Below, one piece after another: positions 15,502-23,066 of a stretch of 60,857 nucleotides of DNA (position 1 is its first letter; each line of letters begins with the position of its first letter). The notes below the pieces were generated by a model, which did no database searches, had not been told where the DNA came from, and saw only the letters and a list, made by a program, of their open reading frames with translations. Source of the stretch: an uncultured Christensenellaceae bacterium. Lineage in GTDB: Bacteria; Bacillota; Clostridia; Christensenellales; Pumilibacteraceae. The translations under genes and the position numbers were made by a program. The stretch lies in contig CAJULQ010000008.1 in the NCBI GenBank assembly GCA_910587595.1, forward strand, positions 1-60,857, read 5' to 3'.

Positions 15502-16320
15502 ATGCCAAACGATAATATTTGTAAATTCGTACCGTCGGTCAAAAATGCGCCCACCGAAATATGGCCCGTGAATTTCGTGTTGGAAAACACGGGCGTTGCG
15601 CAAAACGAAACGATCCGCTCGGTGTACGCCATGCACCTTGTAACACGGGGCAACGGCGAACTTGTGCGCAACAATAAGCGGTATGCAATAGACAAAGGCG
15701 ACGTATTTTTCACGTTGCCGTCCGACCGCTATGCGATCTTCGGCCAAAACGGGCTCGAATACGCCTACGTTTCGTTTTTGGGCGGCGGGGCGGCGGCGCT
15801 TGCAAGGCGCATAATGCCCGACGGCAACGCGCGAATATTCGGCGGCAACGAGCGGCTTATTGCGTTTTGGAAACAAGCGCTCGCGCATGCGCATGCCGAT
15901 AATATCGACCTTATGGCAAAGAGCGTGCTCGAATATTCGGCGGCTTTGCTGATCGTAACGTTGCCGAGCGACTGCCGCGCCGACGTTTGCGCGGCGGTGG
16001 AAGAACACGTCAGAAAGAACTTTACGTCGTCCGACGTGCGGTTGCGCACGGTGGCCGCGCGTTTCGGGTATAGCGAGCAATACCTTTCCAAGCTGTTTTA
16101 TCGCACCACGGGCACACGGTTTACCGATTATCTTGCCGATCTGCGGGTGAATGCGGCTTGCAAGCTGTTGCGGGAAGGCAACGCGTCGGTCAAAGAAGTG
16201 GCGTATGCTTGCGGTTTTTCCGATCCGCTGTATTTTTCCAAGGTGTTTAAGCGCAGAATGGGGGCGGCGCCTTCCGCGTTCGGTCGTGCCGACAAAAAAG
16301 TCAATATACTTCTATTATAA
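15502..16320 (+). CDS. AraC-family transcriptional regulator (272 aa)
   Basis: Residues 1-140 are a cupin-like ligand-binding domain (ENTGVAQNETIRSVYAMHLV, RYAIDKGDVFFTLPSDRYAI). The C-terminal 100 residues carry the two helix-turn-helix motifs: VRLRTVAARFGYSEQYLSKLF and ASVKEVAYACGFSDPLYFSKVFKRRMG, ending with the usual AAPSAF. It probably senses a sugar and controls the divergent oxidoreductase and perhaps the GH2 and MATE genes downstream. ATG 15502 is chosen because the promoter ends just before it and the earlier in-frame ATGs lie inside or upstream of the promoter. There is no ribosome binding site. Confidence 0.9.
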   Translation: MPNDNICKFVPSVKNAPTEIWPVNFVLENTGVAQNETIRSVYAMHLVTRGNGELVRNNKRYAIDKGDVFFTLPSDRYAIFGQNGLEYAYVSFLGGGAAALARRIMPDGNARIFGGNERLIAFWKQALAHAHADNIDLMAKSVLEYSAALLIVTLPSDCRADVCAAVEEHVRKNFTSSDVRLRTVAARFGYSEQYLSKLFYRTTGTRFTDYLADLRVNAACKLLREGNASVKEVAYACGFSDPLYFSKVFKRRMGAAPSAFGRADKKVNILLL

Positions 16321-16354
16321 GTCAATATTTCTCTATGGGGATGCGGCTGTTATA

Positions 16355-16363
16355 TGATACAAT
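16355..16363 (+). promoter_or_regulatory. Extended -10 promoter upstream of the mgtC-like gene
   Basis: TGA TACAAT (16355-16363) matches an extended -10. No -35 is evident. The leader of about 45 bases is too short for a known magnesium riboswitch. Confidence 0.4.
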
Positions 16364-16416
16364 TTTAGGGAATACAGTATATTTGCCGCTTTCGGCTACG
16401 GAGTGAACGGGAAAAC

Positions 16417-17076
16417 ATGATAGAGAAAATTTTGACGGAAATGCAATATCTTGTGGGCATACTGATCGCCGTTGTGTTGGGGTTTGCCATAGGGTTCGAG
16501 CGCAAGTTGCGTTTTAAGGAGGCGGGCATACGCACGCACACGGTGGTGTGTATCGGCGCGGCCCTTCTCATGGTGGTGAGCAAGTATGCGTTTGCGGGGC
16601 AGACGGCGGACGCGTCGCGCGTGGCGGCGCAGATCGTTTCGGGCATAGGGTTTCTCGGCGCGGGCATCATCATGTTTCGCGGGCAGAAAATGCACGGTCT
16701 GACCACGGCGGCGGGCGTTTGGGCCACGGCGGGCGTGGGCATGGCGGCGGGCGCGGGGTTGTTTGTCGTGGCAACGTGCGCCACCGTAGTGATCATTGCC
16801 GTGCAGTGCATTTGCCATATCAATTGCCGACTGTTTCGCACCAAGCGGTATTATCGGGTGAAGATCGTTTTTCGCAATACCGAGAACGAGAGTGCCAAGG
16901 TCAAAGAACTGTTTTCGGCCGACCACTTTAACAGCTTGGCTATCACGCGGGACGGGCAAGACACCATGTATCACGCCGTGCTCAGCACGGATAAAGAATA
17001 CGCGTCGCAAACGTTGAACGACATCATGACCGAAAATCCGTTTATACTTTCGGTGGAGCGTTGCGACGAGGAATAG
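16417..17076 (+). CDS. MgtC/SapB-family membrane protein (219 aa)
   Basis: An N-terminal domain of four to five transmembrane helices carries the family pattern: LVGILIAVVLGFAIGFERKL, then GIRTHTVVCIGAALLMVVS, GIGFLGAGIIMF and LTTAAGVWATAGVGMAAG. A cytoplasmic C-terminal domain of about 80 residues with an ACT-like layout follows (RYYRVKIVFRNTENESAKV). MgtC proteins affect magnesium homeostasis and F-ATPase activity rather than transporting magnesium themselves. The GxxxxRTHxxVxxGAAL region and GFLGAGxI are well conserved. Its link to the neighbouring sugar genes is unclear. Confidence 0.92.
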   Translation: MIEKILTEMQYLVGILIAVVLGFAIGFERKLRFKEAGIRTHTVVCIGAALLMVVSKYAFAGQTADASRVAAQIVSGIGFLGAGIIMFRGQKMHGLTTAAGVWATAGVGMAAGAGLFVVATCATVVIIAVQCICHINCRLFRTKRYYRVKIVFRNTENESAKVKELFSADHFNSLAITRDGQDTMYHAVLSTDKEYASQTLNDIMTENPFILSVERCDEE

Positions 17077-17125
17077 TAGGCGCAAAGCAAACGGACACGA
17101 TTTTTATACAAGGGGAAATAGACGG

Positions 17126-19693
17126 ATGCAAGACAAACGAGTTTACGAAACGTATGAAAGGGCGGGCGTGCAACCGCCGCGCAGTTATTATATCCCTTTC
17201 GGGGAAGAGCAAGCGTTTTCGTTCGCGCACGGCATATTGGACAGAACGGCAAGCAACCGCTTTGCGTCGCTCGACGGCATGTGGCAGTTTAAGGCGCACG
17301 AGGATATAGCAGACGCGGAAGTGGGGGAAGAATTGCCCGACGCCATTCCCGTGCCGAGTTGCGTGCAAATGCACGGATACGACCGTATCCAATACATCAA
17401 CACGCGCTATCCCTTTCCCGTGGATCCGCCGTATATCCGCGTGAAAAATCCCGCCTTTCATTATCGCCGCACGTTTGCCGTAAAAGACACAACGCAAAAA
17501 TACTATCTCGATTTCGAGGGCGTGGACAGTTTCTTTTATGTGTATGTGAACGGCAAAGAGGTGGGATACAGTCAAATATCCCACGCCACGAGCGAATGGG
17601 ATATTACGGCGTATGTCAAAGCGGGCGACAACGTGCTGGACGTTATCGTGCTGAAATGGTGCGCGGGCAGTTATTTGGAGTGCCAAGACAAATTTCGTTT
17701 TACGGGCATTTTTCGCAGCGTATATTTGCTTGTTCGGCCTTATGAGCATATCCGCGATTTTAAGATAGAAACAAAACTGTGCGGCCATGGCGGCGTGCTT
17801 ACCGTTTTCAACGAGAGCGACGTTGCTTTTTCGGTAGCGTTTGACGGACAAGTGCAGACGGTGGCCCCCGCCGATACCGCGCAATTTACGGTGCGCAACG
17901 TCACGCCGTGGACGGCGGAAAAACCCGCGCTGTACGACGTGGTGCTGTCGGCCGGCGGCGAAAAGATATTGCAACGCGTAGGTTTTCGAACGAGCGCGGT
18001 GGAAAAGGGCGTATACATGTTAAACGGCCGCCTCGTCAAGCTAAAGGGCGTGAACCGCCACGAGTTCAGCCCCACGGGCGGCGCCACCGTTACCATAGAA
18101 GAAACGATAGAAGATCTGCAACGGATGAAACAAGCCAACGTGAACGCCATACGCACCAGCCATTATCCCGATTGCCCCGCGTTTTACGATCTGTGCGACA
18201 GTATGGGGTTTTATGTGCTCAACGAGGCGGACGTGGAAACGCACGGCATGGCCGAAAAAAATGCGGGCGCGGATGCGTTGCGGCTGTGGCAAGATTTTGC
18301 GGACAGCGGCATTGCCGATCGCGGCGTTACGGACAGAGAGATCGCTTTGTACGAACGGGACAAAAACCGCACGTGCGTGGTCATATGGTCGCTCGGCAAC
18401 GAGGCGAACTACGGCAAGATGTTTCATTGCGGCGCGGACTATATCCACGCGCGCGACAGTCGCCCCATTCATTACGAGAGCGCTTGCTGTATGGCGGATA
18501 AGGCCGATTACTACACGCACAGAATAGATATTGCGTCGCGCATGTATCCGCGGTTAGACGAAATGGCCGCCTATTTGCAAGACGAAAAAGAAACGCGCCC
18601 CATGCTGTTGTGCGAGTATTCGCACGCCATGGGCAACAGCAACGGCGACCTAAACGACTATTGGCAATGGATCGACAGCAGCCCGCGCTTTGCGGGCGCG
18701 TTTGTGTGGGAGTGGCGCGACCACGCCGTAAAGACGCCCGAAGGGTATTTGTACGGCGGAGATTTCGGCGAAACGGAGCACGACGGGAATTTTTGCGTGG
18801 ACGGTTTGCTCAATCCCGACGGCACGCCCAAAAGCGGGTTTTACGAAATGCAAGCGGTATACGGCGGCAAGCGGCGCGGCGATGGCGCTTTGCCCGCGTG
18901 CAAGGCGTTTACAAAACTTTCGCAAGACAAACCGCTTTCGTATGCGCTCGGCGAGAACGGCGAACTGCTTTTTATAGGAAACGTTAAGTTTGCCGCGCCG
19001 CTGCAAGTGAATATTTTCCGCGCGTATATCGATAACGACCGCAATATAAAGAGCGAATGGCATAGATACGAGAACGCCCGACAAGTTGCGTATGCCGTAC
19101 GGCAAAACGGCCATACGGTCACTGTTACGGGCAAAATGTGCAAGCCTTGCTTGGCGCCTATCATGGATTTTACGCTTGCGTACACGTTTTACGATAACGC
19201 CGTGGATATAGCGCTATGCTACCGAGTGGCCGACTATGTGTCGTATTTGCCGCGTATCGGCCTAACGTTCGCACTGCCCGAGAGTATGGCGAAAAAGTTT
19301 GCCTATAAGGGATACGGCCCGCACGAAAGCTATATAGACAAGCGCTTGGCAAGCGAATACGGCGCATATACGAGCACGGCGGCAAAGGAGTATTTCCGCT
19401 ATGTAAAGCCGCAAGAAAGCGGCAGTCATTTTGCGAGCACGGAAGTTGTGCTCGACGGCGGCGTAGAGATAACCGCGCAAAAGCCGTTTTCTTTCTCGGT
19501 GTTGCCGTATGCGGCGCAAACGCTTGCAAATGCCGCGCACGACTTCGAACTGCGCGAGGACGGCAACGTATATATAAGCCTCGATGTTGCCATGAGCGGC
19601 GTGGGCACCAACTCTTGCGGCCCCGATCTGGCCGAAGAATACCGCGCCCCCAAAGAGGGAAACAACACGTTCCGTTTGATCTTTTCCGAGTAG
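17126..19693 (+). CDS. Glycoside hydrolase family 2 beta-galactosidase (855 aa)
   Basis: LacZ-type domain order: sugar-binding jelly roll (residues about 45-210, with WQFKAHEDI and YRRTFAVKD), immunoglobulin-like domain, TIM barrel and C-terminal small domain. The acid/base glutamate lies in VVIWSLGNEANYGK (about 424) and the nucleophile in LLCEYSHAMGNSNGDL (about 495). NEADVETHG and FVWEWRDHAV are also typical. It lacks a signal peptide and so is cytoplasmic. At 855 residues it is shorter than E. coli LacZ (about 1020), mainly in the C-terminal domain. It releases beta-linked galactose from lactose or other galactosides. The start at 17126 follows AAGGGGAAAT. It lies 49 bases after the mgtC-like gene. 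Confidence 0.95.
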   Translation: MQDKRVYETYERAGVQPPRSYYIPFGEEQAFSFAHGILDRTASNRFASLDGMWQFKAHEDIADAEVGEELPDAIPVPSCVQMHGYDRIQYINTRYPFPVDPPYIRVKNPAFHYRRTFAVKDTTQKYYLDFEGVDSFFYVYVNGKEVGYSQISHATSEWDITAYVKAGDNVLDVIVLKWCAGSYLECQDKFRFTGIFRSVYLLVRPYEHIRDFKIETKLCGHGGVLTVFNESDVAFSVAFDGQVQTVAPADTAQFTVRNVTPWTAEKPALYDVVLSAGGEKILQRVGFRTSAVEKGVYMLNGRLVKLKGVNRHEFSPTGGATVTIEETIEDLQRMKQANVNAIRTSHYPDCPAFYDLCDSMGFYVLNEADVETHGMAEKNAGADALRLWQDFADSGIADRGVTDREIALYERDKNRTCVVIWSLGNEANYGKMFHCGADYIHARDSRPIHYESACCMADKADYYTHRIDIASRMYPRLDEMAAYLQDEKETRPMLLCEYSHAMGNSNGDLNDYWQWIDSSPRFAGAFVWEWRDHAVKTPEGYLYGGDFGETEHDGNFCVDGLLNPDGTPKSGFYEMQAVYGGKRRGDGALPACKAFTKLSQDKPLSYALGENGELLFIGNVKFAAPLQVNIFRAYIDNDRNIKSEWHRYENARQVAYAVRQNGHTVTVTGKMCKPCLAPIMDFTLAYTFYDNAVDIALCYRVADYVSYLPRIGLTFALPESMAKKFAYKGYGPHESYIDKRLASEYGAYTSTAAKEYFRYVKPQESGSHFASTEVVLDGGVEITAQKPFSFSVLPYAAQTLANAAHDFELREDGNVYISLDVAMSGVGTNSCGPDLAEEYRAPKEGNNTFRLIFSE

Positions 19694-19719
19694 GCGGACG
19701 TTGCTTGTCGGCATATGGG

Positions 19720-19748
19720 TTGACAACGGCGCGCGCGTATTGTATACT
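19720..19748 (+). promoter_or_regulatory. Promoter of the MATE gene
   Basis: TTGACA (19720-19725), 17 bases, TATACT (19743-19748); the leader carries GGGAGAGAAAGG before ATG 19772. The gene is therefore not dependent on the GH2 transcript. Confidence 0.8.
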
Positions 19749-19771
19749 GTCGGAAGTCGGGAGAGAAAGGT

Positions 19772-21199
19772 ATGACATCCGAGAAAGAGCTTGCGGGCGC
19801 GGCAAAAGAAAATAGTTTGGGCGTTGAAAAAATAGGGCGCCTTTGTCTGAAAATGGGTATACCGTGCGTGTTGGCGCAAGTGGTGAACTTGCTGTACAAC
19901 ATCGTGGATCGGATATACATAGGCAATATGCCCGCAAACGGCAGTGCGGCGTTGGCGGGGCTGGGGCTTTGCGCGCCCGTGCTCACTCTGATCGCGGCCT
20001 TTTCTTCGTTTGTGTCGGGCGGCGGCGCGCCGCTCGCTGCCAAAGCATTGGGCGAGGGCAACACGTTGCGGGCGCGCAAGATACTAAACAACGGCTTTGT
20101 GTTGCTGCTTGTGTTTTCGGTAACGCTCGGGCTTACGGCCTATTTGGCACGCAAGCCCATTTTGCTGTGTATCGGCGCGGACGAAAACACAACGTATGCG
20201 TATGCCGAGCAATATTTGTCGGTGTATTTAACGGGCACGCTGTTTGTGCAACTCAGCGTGGGGCTGAACACTTTTTTAACGGCGCAAGGCAAAAGCGGCA
20301 TCGCCATGGCGGGCGTGATGATCGGCGCGGGGCTGAACATCGCGCTCGATCCGCTGTTCATTTTCGTGTTCGACGGCGGGATCAAGGGCGCGGCGCTTGC
20401 CACGGTGCTCAGCCAGTCGGCGAGTTGCGCGTTCGTAATCGCGGCGCTTTGCGGTAAAAAAATCACCATGCGCCTTTCGGTGCGGCACATGAAACCGAAC
20501 GCCGCCGTGATCGCCGGTATTTTCGGATTGGGATTGGCGCCCTTTGTGATGGCGGCCACCGAATCGGTGATCGGGTTTGTGTTAAACGGCAGGCTCAAGC
20601 ACTACGGCGATCTCGTAGGCGAAGGAAACGGCGATCTGCACGTGTCGGTGTTGGCCATACTGCAAAGCGTTATGATGCTCATAACCGTGCCCGTGCAAGG
20701 GTTTACGCAAGGCGTTACGCCCATCATTTCGTATAACTTCGGCGCCAAAAAGAAAGAGCGCCTAAAGCGTACGTATTTTATCACGTTGGGCGTGAGTTGG
20801 GCATACTGCTGTTTGTCGGCCGTTTTGATGATGAGTGTGCCGCGTTTGTTCGGCCGATTGTTTACGCCCGACGCGCAACTTCTCGCGCTCGTGGAAAAAT
20901 ACTTGCCCGTCTTTGTGTCGGGCATGCTCATCTTCGGAATCCAACGCGCTTGCCAAACCACGTTCGTGGCCGTTACCGAGGCAAAAATCAGTTTGTTTAT
21001 AGCCATTTTGCGAAAGATCTTGCTGTTGGTGCCCTTTGCGTTTTTGTTCCCGCTCGGCATGGGCGTTTCGGGCGTGTATTGGGCGGAATGCGTGGCCGAC
21101 TGCACCGCCGCCACGCTTTGTTCGGTTATCTTTTTCTTTCGGTTCCGCATGATATTGCGAAAGTTGGACGAAAACACGCAAGAAAAAGCGGCGGAGTAG
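19772..21199 (+). CDS. MATE-family efflux transporter (475 aa)
   Basis: Twelve predicted membrane helices in two MatE repeats. The first opens with LGVEKIGRLCLKMGIPCVLAQVVNLLYNIVDRIYIGN, the typical MATE start, with 'SAALAGLGLCAPV' and 'SFVSGGGAPLAAKALGEGN'. The second includes QGVTPIISYNFGAKKKERLK. Members export drugs or metabolites using a sodium or proton gradient. The closest style is the MepA-type Firmicutes branch. Substrate unknown. It sits after the beta-galactosidase but has its own promoter. Confidence 0.93.
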   Translation: MTSEKELAGAAKENSLGVEKIGRLCLKMGIPCVLAQVVNLLYNIVDRIYIGNMPANGSAALAGLGLCAPVLTLIAAFSSFVSGGGAPLAAKALGEGNTLRARKILNNGFVLLLVFSVTLGLTAYLARKPILLCIGADENTTYAYAEQYLSVYLTGTLFVQLSVGLNTFLTAQGKSGIAMAGVMIGAGLNIALDPLFIFVFDGGIKGAALATVLSQSASCAFVIAALCGKKITMRLSVRHMKPNAAVIAGIFGLGLAPFVMAATESVIGFVLNGRLKHYGDLVGEGNGDLHVSVLAILQSVMMLITVPVQGFTQGVTPIISYNFGAKKKERLKRTYFITLGVSWAYCCLSAVLMMSVPRLFGRLFTPDAQLLALVEKYLPVFVSGMLIFGIQRACQTTFVAVTEAKISLFIAILRKILLLVPFAFLFPLGMGVSGVYWAECVADCTAATLCSVIFFFRFRMILRKLDENTQEKAAE

Positions 21200-21229
21200 T
21201 GCTTCGCCGCGGCCGTAGTTATGCAATCG

Positions 21230-21733
21230 TCAGTTGAGTAGGGCAATAAACAGATTGAGGTAGGCGGCAAACAACAGCCACATTTCGTAGGGCACCAAGA
21301 GCGCGCCCGCGGTGGGCGAGGTGCGAAACGCATATACCACGGCGGCCAGATTGACGGCCACCAACGTTATCAGCCACAGCAAGCTGACCGTATACAGTTG
21401 CAACCAAAAGAACATAAACGGCCAGATAAGATTGAACGCAAATTGGATCGCCCACAATACGGTGGCCGTCTGTTTGTCGCGCGCCAGCGTTGTAGTGAAC
21501 GCGGGTTTGCGTCGAATAAAAAACAGCGACAAGCCCATCATGGCGTATAACACCGTCCACACAATGGGGAAAACGCCGTCGGGCGGCGTGGCGGGCGGCA
21601 ACACGAGCGAGGCATACCCCGCGCGACTGCCCGAAAACAGACCGGCGAGCATGCCGAGCAATACGGTGCCGATCAAACAAGATAAGAACAGGGGCACGCT
21701 GGCCCTCTTTTTGAGATGTGCGGTGGTTGCCAT
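21230..21733 (-). CDS. TspO/MBR-family membrane protein (167 aa)
   Basis: Five transmembrane helices with the family pattern: SLVLPPATPPDGVFPIVWTVLYAMMGLSLFFI, then VLWAIQFAFNLIWPFMFFWLQ. The PP..F...W..LY...G and NL.W...FF motifs mark TspO, which binds porphyrins and related ligands; its bacterial role is in stress and tetrapyrrole handling. Length is normal. Binding site GGAGGATCG precedes ATG 21733. It lies upstream of uppP on the same strand, with 58 bases between. Confidence 0.92.
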   Translation of the reverse strand: MATTAHLKKRASVPLFLSCLIGTVLLGMLAGLFSGSRAGYASLVLPPATPPDGVFPIVWTVLYAMMGLSLFFIRRKPAFTTTLARDKQTATVLWAIQFAFNLIWPFMFFWLQLYTVSLLWLITLVAVNLAAVVYAFRTSPTAGALLVPYEMWLLFAAYLNLFIALLN

Positions 21734-21791
21734 GCTATACGATCCTCCGTTATGCGCTTAGTGTGCGCGGCGGGAGCAAAAAGTATGCGCG

Positions 21792-22562
21792 TTAAAATAA
21801 GTGCAATGCGTAGTCGTTTATGAGCAGAAAAACAGACAGCACAAACAAGTACACGGCAAACCCGTCGAGGCTGTGCTTTTTAAGCAGTTTGAGCATGAAA
21901 GACACGGCCAATAGACCGCTGACAAACGATGCGATAAACGCCGCAACCAGCGCCGCCGCGCCGATGCCGTATCCCACGCCGTGCATAGCAAGTTCTATAA
22001 CGCTCGAACCTATGATCACGGGGATGGAGAGAAGAAAGGAAAAGCGCGCCGCTTGCTCGCGGTCGTAGCCTAAAAGCGTGGCCGTGGCAATGGTGGCGCC
22101 GCTGCGACTCAGCCCCGGCAACGCGGCAATGCCTTGCGCCGCGCCGATCATGGCGGCGTGACGGTACAAAAGCGGTTTTTGTTGCGCGTGTCGGTCGGCC
22201 AGCGAGCAACATAGCAGTAAAATACCCGTAACGAGAAAGCCGTATAATAACAGCGACCCTTCCAAAGCGTCGCGGAAAAACACCGAGATACAACCGGCGA
22301 TCACGGCCGTGGGGATAGAGGCCACGGCCAAAAGGCGTACGGGGCGGGAGAGCGGATGGCGCAGCAGCGGCCACACGTCGCGGCGCATGCAAAGGCATAC
22401 GGCCGCCAGCGTGCCCAAGTGGCAGATCAACTCAAAGCCTACGCTTGTTTGTCCCACGCCCAAAAAGCGACCCGTTAAAATGAGATGGCCGCTGCTCGAC
22501 ACGGGCAAAAATTCCGTAAGCCCTTGCACAATACCCAATATGATCGCTTCCCAAACCGTCAT
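21792..22562 (-). CDS. uppP: Undecaprenyl-diphosphate phosphatase (256 aa)
   Basis: BacA/UppP family. The first helix has TVWEAIILGIVQGLTEFLPVSSSGHL with the catalytic Glu and the SSSGH motif. The second repeat has GAAQGIAALPGLSRSGATIA, with the conserved PGxSRSG. It dephosphorylates undecaprenyl diphosphate in the membrane, recycling the carrier for peptidoglycan, and when overproduced gives bacitracin resistance. The start at 22562 gives the usual family length. Another ATG 11 codons upstream (22595) is possible; neither has a clear ribosome binding site. There is no gene for the carrier synthase nearby. Confidence 0.95.
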   Translation of the reverse strand: MTVWEAIILGIVQGLTEFLPVSSSGHLILTGRFLGVGQTSVGFELICHLGTLAAVCLCMRRDVWPLLRHPLSRPVRLLAVASIPTAVIAGCISVFFRDALEGSLLLYGFLVTGILLLCCSLADRHAQQKPLLYRHAAMIGAAQGIAALPGLSRSGATIATATLLGYDREQAARFSFLLSIPVIIGSSVIELAMHGVGYGIGAAALVAAFIASFVSGLLAVSFMLKLLKKHSLDGFAVYLFVLSVFLLINDYALHLF

Positions 22563-22641
22563 GCCGTATGTATATGCGCGGCCGCGCGCGTTCATGCCGC
22601 GCCGCGGCGCAAATCTTTTTCGGGCGGCGCGGTCAATTCGA

Positions 22642-22670
22642 TTGTGAAATGCGGCAAAATGCGGTATAAT
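22642..22670 (+). promoter_or_regulatory. Promoter of the 86-residue hypothetical gene
   Basis: TTGTGA (22642-22647), 17 bases, TATAAT (22665-22670). Confidence 0.65.
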
Positions 22671-22713
22671 GAAAAGGTAACCGAAAACGCACGCGCACGC
22701 GAAAGGAAAAAAC

Positions 22714-22974
22714 ATGTTCAAGATTTGGGCAAAAACGATACAAAACCACAAGATCGTGGGTAGCTACGTATATCACAGCGCCGATAAATTCGACGGTGCC
22801 GACTTTTTGTATTACCTTACCGACATTTGCCACGAGTTGGATATTCCCACGCCCGTGGTGCTTTCCTCGCACGTGCGCAATTACACGCTGTTCAACGTGG
22901 CCAAATTCCGCAAAGAGGACTTTGTGGAAAGCGTGCCGTTCGACACGTTGCAATTGGAAAACGCGGGCGACTGA
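22714..22974 (+). CDS. Hypothetical protein (86 aa)
   Basis: A short soluble protein with its own promoter and a binding site (GAAAGGAAAAAAC) before ATG 22714. The sequence (MFKIWAKTIQNHKIVGSYVY, DICHELDIPTPVVLSSHVRN, FRKEDFVESVPFDTLQLEN) looks like a compact alpha/beta domain, with no cysteine pairs forming a metal site and no membrane segment. I recall similar small proteins annotated only as hypothetical in clostridial genomes; no function is known. It stands alone between divergent uppP and the aconitase gene. Confidence 0.75.
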   Translation: MFKIWAKTIQNHKIVGSYVYHSADKFDGADFLYYLTDICHELDIPTPVVLSSHVRNYTLFNVAKFRKEDFVESVPFDTLQLENAGD

Positions 22975-23001
22975 CAAAGCGCGACGCGCGCGGCCGTTTT
23001 A

Positions 23002-23030
23002 TTGACAAGTGGCGACAAATGGGTTACAAT
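23002..23030 (+). promoter_or_regulatory. Promoter of the aconitase gene
   Basis: TTGACA (23002-23007), 17 bases, TACAAT (23025-23030); it starts 28 bases after the upstream gene's stop. Confidence 0.8.
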
Positions 23031-23066
23031 GATAGGAAAATAAACGCAAACAACGGAGTGAACAGT

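Noticed and set aside
16321..16416. Magnesium riboswitch before the mgtC-like gene
   Set aside because: The leader is too short and shows no extended helices or terminator of the M-box type.
17042..17974. Long open frame of 310 codons on the minus strand
   Set aside because: It lies opposite the GH2 gene, contains no recognisable domain and has the composition expected of an antisense shadow in GC-rich coding DNA. The same applies to other long antisense frames, for example 12469-13320, 47753-48622, 52751-53764 and 58565-59467.
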